Shown: piece after piece, positions 1-5,673 of the stretch
Position numbering within the stretch: the stretch's first letter is position 1
How the letters are laid out: each line of letters starts with the position of its first letter
Assembly: GCA_937888765.1 (NCBI GenBank)
Contig: CALASU010000223.1
Coordinates: forward strand, 1 to 6,938
Direction of reading: 5' to 3'
Origin: an uncultured Clostridia bacterium
GTDB taxonomy: Bacteria > Bacillota > Clostridia > Lachnospirales > Anaerotignaceae
Length of the DNA: 6,938 nucleotides
The notes under the pieces: model-generated
What the model saw: only the letters and a program-made list of their open reading frames with translations
The model's database searches: none
Told to the model about the DNA's origin: nothing
Translations under genes and position numbers: made by a program

Positions 1-15
1 GGGAAATAATTTCCC
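1..15. repeat. Short inverted repeat at window edge
   Basis: GGGAAA (1-6) and TTTCCC (10-15) form a perfect 6-bp stem around the triloop TAA. It is the outermost of a series of small hairpins downstream of ylqF. It lies at the window edge, so the element may extend to the left. The same GGGAAA/TTTCCC arms recur in the longer hairpin at 6302-6335. Confidence 0.4.
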
Positions 16-22
16 TGCACCC

Positions 23-48
23 TTATACGCAAAAGCCTTCGCTTTTGC
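23..48. repeat. TTATAC-flanked hairpin, copy 1
   Basis: TTATAC (23-28) is followed by a perfect 8-bp hairpin, GCAAAAGC (29-36), loop CTTC, GCTTTTGC (41-48). A related copy lies at 6160-6189: the TTATAC flank is identical and the second stem pair is A-T there instead of C-G. The function is unknown. It lies beyond the terminator at 61-102 with respect to ylqF transcription. Confidence 0.5.
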
Positions 49-60
49 AAATAAATCACT

Positions 61-102
61 TCAAAAATACAAAAGCCTTTGAAGGATATTCCTCCAAAGG
101 CT
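61..102 (-). terminator. Intrinsic terminator for the lepB-ylqF transcript
   Basis: On the minus strand an 8-bp stem (AGCCTTTG with CAAAGGCT, 74-81 and 95-102) continues past one mismatch into a 4-bp AGGA/TCCT stem with a 3-nt loop. It is followed on the minus strand by a T-rich tail, TTTTGTATTTTT. This is the best terminator-like structure downstream of ylqF, about 140 bp past its stop codon; several GC-rich hairpins lie in between. Strand and function are inferred from the tail. Confidence 0.65.
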
Positions 103-140
103 AAAATTTTGCTTTATTTTCTTTTATTTTCTATTTCTCC

Positions 141-240
141 GCAGAAACAAAGTTTCTGCAAATCAGGTCAAGGGGGTGACCCCCTTGCAGGGGTCGAGGG
201 GACAGCGTCCCCCGTAGGGGGTTGGGGGCAACGCCCCCAA
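141..240. repeat. Cluster of tandem small hairpins downstream of ylqF
   Basis: Four consecutive perfect hairpins, all with 3-nt loops: 141-148/152-159 (8 bp, loop AAA), 169-176/180-187 (8 bp, loop TGA), 198-203/207-212 (6 bp, loop AGC) and 222-229/233-240 (8 bp, loop AAC). The second can be replaced by an alternative 6-bp stem, GACCCC (178-183) with GGGGTC (190-195), whose loop contains TTGCA. The last hairpin ends 4 bp from the ylqF stop codon. Two modules have counterparts at 6247-6284. There is no convincing gene in 1-244. It is probably a dispersed intergenic repeat, with possible roles in mRNA 3'-end stability or termination, but no family was identified. Confidence 0.6.
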
Positions 241-244
241 GGGT

Positions 245-1207
245 TTACTTTCCGTTTTTCTTTTTATTGTACGCACGTTTGCGTTCTTTATCGAGCAGAG
301 CCTTTTCAGCATCTCTCTTTGCTTTTTCTTCCAGCATTTCGTCGATGTCCTCGGGCAGTTCCAGTGTCAGCTTGCCCAGCTTCCCGCCGCGAAATTCGTC
401 GATCATGATTTTCGCAGTACGTTCCAGATCGGGCTCACTGCCTTTTTTCTTGAACCCTCTTGCAACTGCAATTTTTTCCAGAATTACATGAGGTTCTTCA
501 ATCGTATCAAATTCAATCTGATAGCGTTTTTTCAGACAGTCTGCATTTCTGGATACCATATGGTCAATGAAAGCAATCCCCATTGTTTCTGCATCCAGAA
601 TATCGTCATTGATCGCCCCTGTGAATGCCAGCTTCAGACCAACCTGCTGATCTTCGAATTTGGGCCACAGGATACCGGGTGTATCCAAAAGTTCAAAGTC
701 TTTTTTCAGCTTTATCCACTGTTTGCCTCTTGTTACACCGGGTTTATCCCCTGTTTTGGCTGTTGTTTTCCCCACATATTTGTTGATAAATGTGGATTTG
801 CCTACGTTGGGAATCCCTACAATCATACTGCGGATCGGCACATTGATTCTGCCGCGCGCTTTCAGCTTTTCAATCTTTTCTTTCATCAGCCCTCTTGCCG
901 CTTCTGTCACTTCGCCCATGCCGTTGCCTTTCAGTGCATTGATGCGGATGACACGGAAGCCCTGTGCTTCAAAATATTCCTGCCAGATGTCTGTCGCTCT
1001 TTCGTCCGCAAGGTCACATTTATTCAGAAGCAGAATACGGTGTTTATTTTTTGCAATCGTATCCAGATCGGGATTTTTACTGCTGTAAGGAATTCTGGCA
1101 TCTACCAGTTCAATGACAATATCCACCAGAGAAATGTTTTCCTCCATCATACGGCGTGTCTTTGTCATATGCCCGGGATACCACTGAATATTCATATTTG
1201 TAATCAT
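245..1207 (-). CDS. ylqF: Ribosome biogenesis GTPase YlqF/RbgA
   Basis: A 320-residue circularly permuted GTPase of the YlqF/YawG family. In Bacillus subtilis RbgA acts in a late step of 50S subunit assembly. The N-terminal IQWYPGHM signature is present (residues 7-14). The G motifs occur in permuted order: NKCD (G4, 62-65), the P-loop GIPNVGKST (G1, 131-139), PGVT (G2 region, 156-159) and DTPG (G3, 175-178), followed by the WPKFED segment. The C-terminal region (about 235-280) matches the RbgA type; the last 35 residues are a highly charged Lys/Glu-rich tail. The start is placed at the second of two adjacent ATGs because an AGAGG Shine-Dalgarno lies 6 bp upstream; 1210 or 1195 are alternatives. 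The gap to lepB is 18 bp, so the two are probably co-transcribed. The gene is usually followed by rnhB in Firmicutes; here a hairpin block and terminator follow instead. Confidence 0.96.
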   Translation of the reverse strand: MITNMNIQWYPGHMTKTRRMMEENISLVDIVIELVDARIPYSSKNPDLDTIAKNKHRILLLNKCDLADERATDIWQEYFEAQGFRVIRINALKGNGMGEVTEAARGLMKEKIEKLKARGRINVPIRSMIVGIPNVGKSTFINKYVGKTTAKTGDKPGVTRGKQWIKLKKDFELLDTPGILWPKFEDQQVGLKLAFTGAINDDILDAETMGIAFIDHMVSRNADCLKKRYQIEFDTIEEPHVILEKIAVARGFKKKGSEPDLERTAKIMIDEFRGGKLGKLTLELPEDIDEMLEEKAKRDAEKALLDKERKRAYNKKKNGK

Positions 1208-1225
1208 CATTTACCTCTTTCTTTA

Positions 1226-1792
1226 TCATTCAATTACGCCCATTGTATCAAAGGGAAGCAGTCGAAATACTACTTTTCCCACCAGATCCTCTTTCGGAAT
1301 TGCCCCAATTGATTTTCTGCGGCTGTCAGAGCTTGCATTTCTGTTGTCCCCCATCACAAAGTAACTGTTTTCGGGTACTTCAAAGGGATATTCAATATTC
1401 CCGTCATTCATCATCGGTTCATTGATAAAATCTTCTTCCACAAGCTTGTCATTCAGATACAGGAAATATTCCACATCTTCGCTGTCGCCATTCCATACAA
1501 TATCAATTTCATCTCCCGGCAGACCAATCACACGCTTAATGAGATTTTCATCTCCGCTCTCTTCATGCAGACGACAGATTACAACATCTCCATAGTCCGG
1601 AGAGCCAACAGAAGTACTCAGTTTATTGATAAACAGAAAATCTCCGTGATAAAAATTCGGCTCCATAGAAGAACCCTTTACATAAATTGTTCCCAGTACA
1701 AATGTACGCAATACCAGTGCCAACACTGCAATTAACACCAACTGTACAATAAACGGTATTTGTTTCTTTTCCTTTTTTCTTTCCGTATCCAT
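1226..1792 (-). CDS. lepB: Signal peptidase I (type I leader peptidase)
   Basis: A 188-residue membrane-anchored serine protease that removes signal peptides from exported proteins outside the membrane. It has a basic N-terminus (residues 4-10), one transmembrane segment (about 13-36) and box B GSSMEP with the predicted nucleophile Ser42. The general base is predicted to be Lys86 in LIKRVIGLPGD, and the box E motif MGDNRNASSDSR is at 147-158. The length and single span are like Bacillus SipS rather than the longer E. coli enzyme. The start is set at 1792 because a strong Shine-Dalgarno, AGGAGGGG, precedes it; the open frame continues upstream to 1879, but that extension would read through the rplS terminator. 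It lies between rplS and ylqF, a common Firmicute arrangement. Confidence 0.95.
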   Translation of the reverse strand: MDTERKKEKKQIPFIVQLVLIAVLALVLRTFVLGTIYVKGSSMEPNFYHGDFLFINKLSTSVGSPDYGDVVICRLHEESGDENLIKRVIGLPGDEIDIVWNGDSEDVEYFLYLNDKLVEEDFINEPMMNDGNIEYPFEVPENSYFVMGDNRNASSDSRRKSIGAIPKEDLVGKVVFRLLPFDTMGVIE

Positions 1793-1830
1793 TTGATCCC
1801 CTCCTGTTCTGCTCACTTTCCATAAACCTC

Positions 1831-1836
1831 TGTCAA
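1831..1836 (-). promoter_or_regulatory. Possible -35 element upstream of lepB
   Basis: A perfect TTGACA on the minus strand lies between the rplS terminator and lepB. No acceptable -10 hexamer is found 15-19 bp downstream; the best match, CAGAAC, would place the transcript start in or next to the lepB Shine-Dalgarno. A 10-bp palindrome, CGTATATACG (1843-1852), lies just upstream. Either lepB has a weak or unusual promoter here, or it depends on read-through from rplS. Confidence 0.25.
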
Positions 1837-1852
1837 AAAAAACGTATATACG

Positions 1853-1893
1853 AAAAAAGCCTCGATGAAACACGTTCATCGAGACTGCTTTTT
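1853..1893 (-). terminator. Intrinsic terminator after rplS
   Basis: A 9-bp perfect stem, CTCGATGAA/TTCATCGAG (1861-1869 and 1875-1883) with a 5-nt loop, is extended by outer AAAAAGC/GCTTTTT arms (1854-1860 and 1887-1893) across a 3-nt bulge. On the minus strand it starts directly after the rplS stop codon and ends in a run of six T. The structure could work on both strands, but only the minus strand has a gene feeding into it. It should partly uncouple abundant rplS mRNA from lepB-ylqF. Confidence 0.8.
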
Positions 1894-1894
1894 C

Positions 1895-2239
1895 TTATCT
1901 CAATACTTCTTTAACTTTTGCTGCTTTACCTACTTTGTCTCTCAGGTAGAACAGTTTTGCACGTCTTACGATACCGCGTCTTACCACTTCGATACGATCG
2001 ATTCTGGGAGAGTGTACGGGCCATGTTCTTTCTACGCCTACACCGGAAGCGATACGTCTAACTGTGAAAGTTTCTCTGATGCCGCCGCCCTGTCTTTTGA
2101 TAACAACGCCTTCGAACATCTGCAGTCTTTCTCTTGTACCTTCTACTACTTTAGCGTATACACGGATTGTATCGCCTACGTTAAAAGGAGTTACTTCGCT
2201 TTTCAGCTGTTCTTTTTCCAGTTCTCTAATAATATCCAT
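1895..2239 (-). CDS. rplS: 50S ribosomal protein L19
   Basis: A 114-residue protein matching bacterial L19 over its full length, including FNVGDTIRVYAKV (residues about 19-31), a central FEGVVIKRQGGG segment, TFTVRRIASGVGVERTWPVHSP, and the basic C-terminus ending in KVKEVLR. L19 is a large-subunit protein at the interface with the 30S subunit. The start at 2239 is preceded by AAGGAGG at good spacing and gives the normal family N-terminus. An in-frame extension to 2317 corresponds to the leader RNA and is not coding. The gene has its own promoter and terminator, and the usual rpsP-rimM-trmD partners are absent immediately upstream, where apt lies instead. Confidence 0.97.
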   Translation of the reverse strand: MDIIRELEKEQLKSEVTPFNVGDTIRVYAKVVEGTRERLQMFEGVVIKRQGGGIRETFTVRRIASGVGVERTWPVHSPRIDRIEVVRRGIVRRAKLFYLRDKVGKAAKVKEVLR

Positions 2240-2317
2240 TGTTGTTTCCTCCTTATACACCTTAGACGTTCTTACCACACCCCCTTGGTGAAGCATTGGA
2301 CCGTCCGTAATCAACAC
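2240..2317 (-). promoter_or_regulatory. Structured 5' leader of rplS, possibly L19-leader type
   Basis: About 78 nt separate the predicted transcript start from the rplS ATG. The RNA can form an inner hairpin, CACC (2287-2290) with GGUG (2278-2281), loop AAGGG. An outer helix pairs UUA..GAC (2303-2310) with GUCUAA (2262-2267), with a two-base bulge. The Shine-Dalgarno lies just 3' of the outer helix. Autoregulatory L19 leaders are known upstream of rplS in low-GC Gram-positives. The position fits that class, but I cannot confirm a match to its consensus by eye. Confidence 0.4.
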
Positions 2318-2322
2318 GAAAG

Positions 2323-2351
2323 ATTATACCACGTGTCCGGGTGTTTTGCAA
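2323..2351 (-). promoter_or_regulatory. Sigma-A-type promoter of rplS
   Basis: On the minus strand the -35 hexamer TTGCAA (2346-2351) is followed after exactly 17 bp by a perfect -10 TATAAT (2323-2328), with transcription expected to start near 2316-2317. This is the strongest promoter match in the window and fits a highly expressed ribosomal protein gene. It lies in the apt-rplS gap; no terminator for apt is evident there, so some read-through from apt is possible. Confidence 0.85.
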
Positions 2352-2393
2352 GCACTTTTTTCCCGTTTTTCGTGATTTTTTCAAGGTTTTTTC

Positions 2394-2906
2394 TTAATAA
2401 TGGATCACAGATTCGATTCTGTAGCCGGGTACTGCCTTTCTGCCGTCCAGAAAATCCAATTCGATCAGAAATACCATTGCCGCTACTTCCGCACCCATGC
2501 TTTCCACCATTTCCGCAACTGCTTTTGCGGTGCCGCCTGTTGCCATCAGGTCATCTACGATGATTACCTTCTGTCCGGGCTGTACCGCATCTTTATGGAT
2601 TTCAATGGTTGCTGTGCCGTATTCCAGTGCATATTCCTTGCTGATAACCTCTGCGGGCAGCTTGCCTTTTTTGCGCACAGGCACAAAGCCCTTGCCCATA
2701 TTGTATGCCAGAGGCATCCCGAAAATAAACCCTCTGGATTCAGGCCCCAGTACCAGATCAAAGTCCAGATCGGCAACCTTTTCCTGCATTTCATCAATTG
2801 CGCCTTTCAGCCCCTCTGCATCTTTCAGCAGTGTGGTAATATCACGGAAAATAACGCCTTCCTGCGGATAATTTTCAATTGATCTGATTTTTGCTTTTAA
2901 ATCCAT
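2394..2906 (-). CDS. apt: Adenine phosphoribosyltransferase
   Basis: A 170-residue type I phosphoribosyltransferase that converts adenine plus PRPP to AMP and pyrophosphate in cytoplasmic purine salvage. The APT-type N-terminus ENYPQEGVIFRDIT is at residues 11-24 and GPESRGFIFG at 54-63. The PRPP-binding signature VIIVDDLMATGGTA is at 114-127. The length is typical for the family. The start at 2906 follows GTAGGAGGAT, which overlaps the recJ stop codon; the intergenic gap is only 10 bp, so translation of recJ and apt is probably coupled. In many Firmicutes recJ-apt is followed by relA; here rplS follows. Confidence 0.97.
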   Translation of the reverse strand: MDLKAKIRSIENYPQEGVIFRDITTLLKDAEGLKGAIDEMQEKVADLDFDLVLGPESRGFIFGMPLAYNMGKGFVPVRKKGKLPAEVISKEYALEYGTATIEIHKDAVQPGQKVIIVDDLMATGGTAKAVAEMVESMGAEVAAMVFLIELDFLDGRKAVPGYRIESVIHY

Positions 2907-2916
2907 ATGTATCCTC

Positions 2917-4689
2917 CTACTCTGCAAACCGAAAATCTTTTACAATCAGCTGTACACTGCTCAGCCCCTGATAAGTATTGATCTCTACTGTATATACAAT
3001 ATCCAGAGGTCTTAGCAGCTTTCCTCTGCTTATGATTGTATCACAATCTTCCGCAGGATACAATTCCCTCAGCATTTCCCGCAAAGGCGCATACCCGTCA
3101 AAAGAAACCGCAGGCAGACAGATACCGCTTTTTTCCTCTCTCAATATCAGCTTCAGAATATCTTTATTTTTCCCAATCAGCCCCAGTTTATCAACCCGGA
3201 CACCTTTGGATGCAAATAACGGTGTCGGGTTGCCTTTGCCAAACGGAGAAAGGCTTTCCAGTTCTGCCGCCAGTGTCAGATCAATCTCAGCAAAGGAAAG
3301 GGCTTTTTCCAGACGCAGTACTGGTGTCATCTGCTCCGCTGTCAGCGTACAGGTTTTATTCAGCCGCTCCCGCAAAACAGGGATATGCTCCACGGGCAGA
3401 GAAAGCCCCGCCGCCATGGCATGACCGCCAAAGCGGGTAAACAGTTCTTTTTCGGCAAGCAGTGCTTCAAACAGATGATAGCCTTCAATACTTCTGCCGG
3501 AGCCTTTTGCCCCCTCTTCACTGCCTGTAATCAGAATCGTCGGACGATAATAGGCATCCTTGATGCGTCCCGCTACGATACCCGCAATACTTTCGTGAAT
3601 CGTCGGATCATAAAGCACCAGTACTTTGTCACGCAAACCGCTGTTTTCCAGAGCCTCTTTTGCACGTTCTGTCGCTTCTTCTGTCAGTTTTTTTCTTTCC
3701 TTGTTCAGCTGTACCAGATTCTTCGCAAACTCTCTTGCCTCAGCTTCATTTTCCGTGCAGAACAGTTCTACAGCCTGTCTGCCGCTTTCCAGTCTGCCTG
3801 TAGCATTGATACAGGGACCGATTACAAATCCAAAGTGATACTCGGAAATTTCTTTTCCTGCAAGCCCTGTTTCTTCGATCAATACCCGCAGTCCAAGATT
3901 TTCCGTTTTCTGCATTTCCGCAAGCCCCATCTTTACAATTGCCCTGTTTTCCCCCATCAGATCCACAATATCACAGACCGTTGCAACAGCTGCAAAGGTA
4001 ATCAGCTGTTTTTCCAGCCTTTCATCTGTAATGCCGAATCTTCTCAGCAGCAGGATTGCCGCTTTATACGCAAGCCCACCCGCACAGAGCATTTTAAACG
4101 GATAGCCGCAGGATCTCTGTTTCGGGTCAATCAGTGCATCTGCTTGCGGCAGAATGTCCTCCCGTTCTGTTTCATTTTCCTGAAAAGCAGGCTCGTGGGG
4201 GTCAATCACAACCACATCCATCCCCAGTTCTTTGGCACGCTCAATTTCCTGTATTGCCGCAATGCCGTTATCTGTTGTGCACAAAAGTCCGATGCCCTCT
4301 TCTGCCAGTGCCTCCACTGCCTGCACATTCAGCCCGTAGCCCTCTTTCTGCCGATGCGGCACATAAAAGACCGCTTCGCCGCCGCAGCGTAAAATCGTAC
4401 GGTATAAGATAGAAGTACTCATGACACCGTCCACGTCATAATCCCCATAAACCGCAATCTTTTTTCTATCCTGAATAGCCTGTGCAAGATAGGTAATCCC
4501 CTTTTCCATATCCTTCATCTGCAGAGGGTCTTCCAATGCCTCCATACCGCCATGCAGAAAATGCACCGCATCCTTTCTTGCCAAAAGCCCACGGTTTGCC
4601 AATACGCAGGCAGTCGCCTGACGAATCCCCAGTTCCTCTGCCATTACGGCAGTATCTACTTTTGTACGCTTCAAAAGCCATCTCTTCAT
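2917..4689 (-). CDS. recJ: Single-strand-specific exonuclease RecJ with altered DHH motif
   Basis: A 590-residue RecJ homologue: 5'-3' single-stranded DNA exonuclease of recombination and base excision repair, metal-dependent. Motif I DYDVDG is at residues 83-88, the TTDNGI motif with Asp140 at 138-143, the motif around Asp240 (VCDIVDL) at 238-244, a DHHA1 domain with GGHAMAAG at 421-428, and a C-terminal RecJ OB-fold region about 455-590. It is near the E. coli length and much shorter than B. subtilis RecJ. The defining DHH motif reads Asp163-Pro164-His165: Pro164 is codon CCC at 4198-4200, and one base (4199) would restore His. That histidine is a metal ligand in characterised RecJ proteins, so activity may be impaired, or the base may be an error. 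The frame is otherwise intact. The start has AGGAGG upstream. The gap to the PHP gene is 22 bp. Confidence 0.95.
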   Translation of the reverse strand: MKRWLLKRTKVDTAVMAEELGIRQATACVLANRGLLARKDAVHFLHGGMEALEDPLQMKDMEKGITYLAQAIQDRKKIAVYGDYDVDGVMSTSILYRTILRCGGEAVFYVPHRQKEGYGLNVQAVEALAEEGIGLLCTTDNGIAAIQEIERAKELGMDVVVIDPHEPAFQENETEREDILPQADALIDPKQRSCGYPFKMLCAGGLAYKAAILLLRRFGITDERLEKQLITFAAVATVCDIVDLMGENRAIVKMGLAEMQKTENLGLRVLIEETGLAGKEISEYHFGFVIGPCINATGRLESGRQAVELFCTENEAEAREFAKNLVQLNKERKKLTEEATERAKEALENSGLRDKVLVLYDPTIHESIAGIVAGRIKDAYYRPTILITGSEEGAKGSGRSIEGYHLFEALLAEKELFTRFGGHAMAAGLSLPVEHIPVLRERLNKTCTLTAEQMTPVLRLEKALSFAEIDLTLAAELESLSPFGKGNPTPLFASKGVRVDKLGLIGKNKDILKLILREEKSGICLPAVSFDGYAPLREMLRELYPAEDCDTIISRGKLLRPLDIVYTVEINTYQGLSSVQLIVKDFRFAE

Positions 4690-4711
4690 GCGCCCATCCT
4701 CCTTTTTTATT

Positions 4712-5575
4712 TTATTTCTTACAGCGTTCTTTCAACGCTTCCCATATCTGATAGGAAATTTCGAGATTTCCTTTTCCTCGTCCCAGACGGATAGAGGGCT
4801 TATTGCTCCCATGGAAATCACTTCCGCCAGAGGGCAGAAGATTCATTTTCTTCGCAAGTGCTTCGATTGCCTTTCTCTGTTCTGAGGTATAGGTAGAATA
4901 ATAACATTCAATCCCATCCAGACCATACGAAATCAGCTCCTCACAAAGCTCCTCTAACTGCTCCATGCTAAGAGAATATAATGTAGGATGTGCCAGCACA
5001 GCCGCCCCGCCAGCTTCCTTAATTGTACGGATACATTCCTGCAGTGACAGCATTTCCCGCTCCACGTATCCCGGCAGGCCCGGTGAAATATATTTTGAAA
5101 AGGCTTCTTCTCTGCTTTTAATATATCCCTTTTCCAGAAGCACATTGGCAAAATGGGCACGGGTCAGAATCTCCCCGCCGGCATTCTGCTGTAATTCCTC
5201 AACCGTAACAGCAAGCCCGATCGAAGTGAGTTTTTTACACATCTTTTCATTTCGGATATCACGACCGTAATGCATCTGTTCCGCACGTTCCAAAAGATTT
5301 GCATTTGCAGGGTCAAAGCCAAGCCCTACGATATGGATTTCAGGACGATGATACTTCTCCCATGGTGTCCCAAATTCAATTCCGCAGATTGTTTCCATTC
5401 CCTGTGCTTTTCCTGCTTCTGTAAATTCTGACAGCCCGTCAACGCAGTCATGGTCTGTCAGCGCAATCGCGGCAAGCCCCTGTTTTTTTGCAAGCTGTAC
5501 CAGCTCCGTCGGGGAAAGTGTCCCATCTGAACAGGTAGAATGTGTATGCAGGTCGATGATCGGTGGATAATACAT
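4712..5575 (-). CDS. PHP-domain phosphoesterase (YciV/TrpH-like)
   Basis: A 287-residue PHP-superfamily protein with a complete set of likely metal ligands: LHTHS with His10 and His12, Asp17 in SDG, TDHD at 40-43, Glu67 in GIEF, His81 in EIHIVG, His141, His196 in AHPTL, and GSDFHG at 251-256 (Asp253, His255). Length and motif spacing resemble the YciV/TrpH group, whose characterised members hydrolyse 3',5'-nucleoside bisphosphates or trim RNA 5' ends. The substrate here is inferred from family, not shown. It is the first gene of a probable PHP-recJ-apt transcript; with RecJ it may reflect nucleic-acid turnover. A GGAG Shine-Dalgarno lies about 10 bp upstream of the ATG, rather long spacing, but the start fits the family N-terminus. 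It differs from histidinol phosphatase and DNA polymerase PHP domains in overall motif order and size. Confidence 0.88.
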   Translation of the reverse strand: MYYPPIIDLHTHSTCSDGTLSPTELVQLAKKQGLAAIALTDHDCVDGLSEFTEAGKAQGMETICGIEFGTPWEKYHRPEIHIVGLGFDPANANLLERAEQMHYGRDIRNEKMCKKLTSIGLAVTVEELQQNAGGEILTRAHFANVLLEKGYIKSREEAFSKYISPGLPGYVEREMLSLQECIRTIKEAGGAAVLAHPTLYSLSMEQLEELCEELISYGLDGIECYYSTYTSEQRKAIEALAKKMNLLPSGGSDFHGSNKPSIRLGRGKGNLEISYQIWEALKERCKK

Positions 5576-5604
5576 AGAAGAATCGCTCCTTTCGTTTTCT
5601 GCCT

Positions 5605-5632
5605 AGTGTAACATATTTTCCGAAAAAGTCCC
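5605..5632 (-). promoter_or_regulatory. Candidate promoter of the PHP-recJ-apt operon
   Basis: In the 98-bp divergent gap, the minus strand holds TACACT (5605-5610) as a possible -10, with GGGACT (5627-5632) 16 bp upstream as a weak -35. The hexamers match consensus only partly. A plus-strand -10-like TAGAAT (5634-5639) lies immediately beside it and could serve the divergent membrane protein gene, although no good -35 precedes it. The two transcription units may therefore share overlapping promoter DNA. Confidence 0.3.
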
Positions 5633-5673
5633 ATAGAATAAAAGCAGAATTTTGAAAAACGGGGGGTATTTTT

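Noticed and set aside
141..240. CRISPR-like repeat array
   Set aside because: The repeats are different palindromes rather than identical direct repeats, there is no regular spacer length, and no cas gene is present.
79..408. Plus-strand open frame through the left hairpin block into the ylqF 3' end
   Set aside because: It consists of palindromic repeats followed by antisense ylqF sequence and has no coding signature.
488..1312. Long plus-strand open frame (274 codons) opposite ylqF
   Set aside because: It is antisense to a clearly conserved GTPase, is rich in Cys, Phe and His as expected from reverse-frame translation, and has no Shine-Dalgarno or recognisable domain.
1793..1879. N-terminal extension of lepB
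   Set aside because: The in-frame extension runs into the rplS terminator and separates a strong Shine-Dalgarno from its natural ATG at 1792.
1865..2563. Plus-strand open frame spanning rplS and the rplS promoter
   Set aside because: It crosses a terminator, a conserved ribosomal protein gene and a promoter on the other strand. Its Tyr/Phe/Ser-rich composition is typical of antisense reading.
3385..4392. Plus-strand open frame (335 codons) opposite recJ
   Set aside because: It is a shadow of recJ. The composition is Phe/Cys/Gln-rich with no family resemblance, and recJ motifs fully explain the region.
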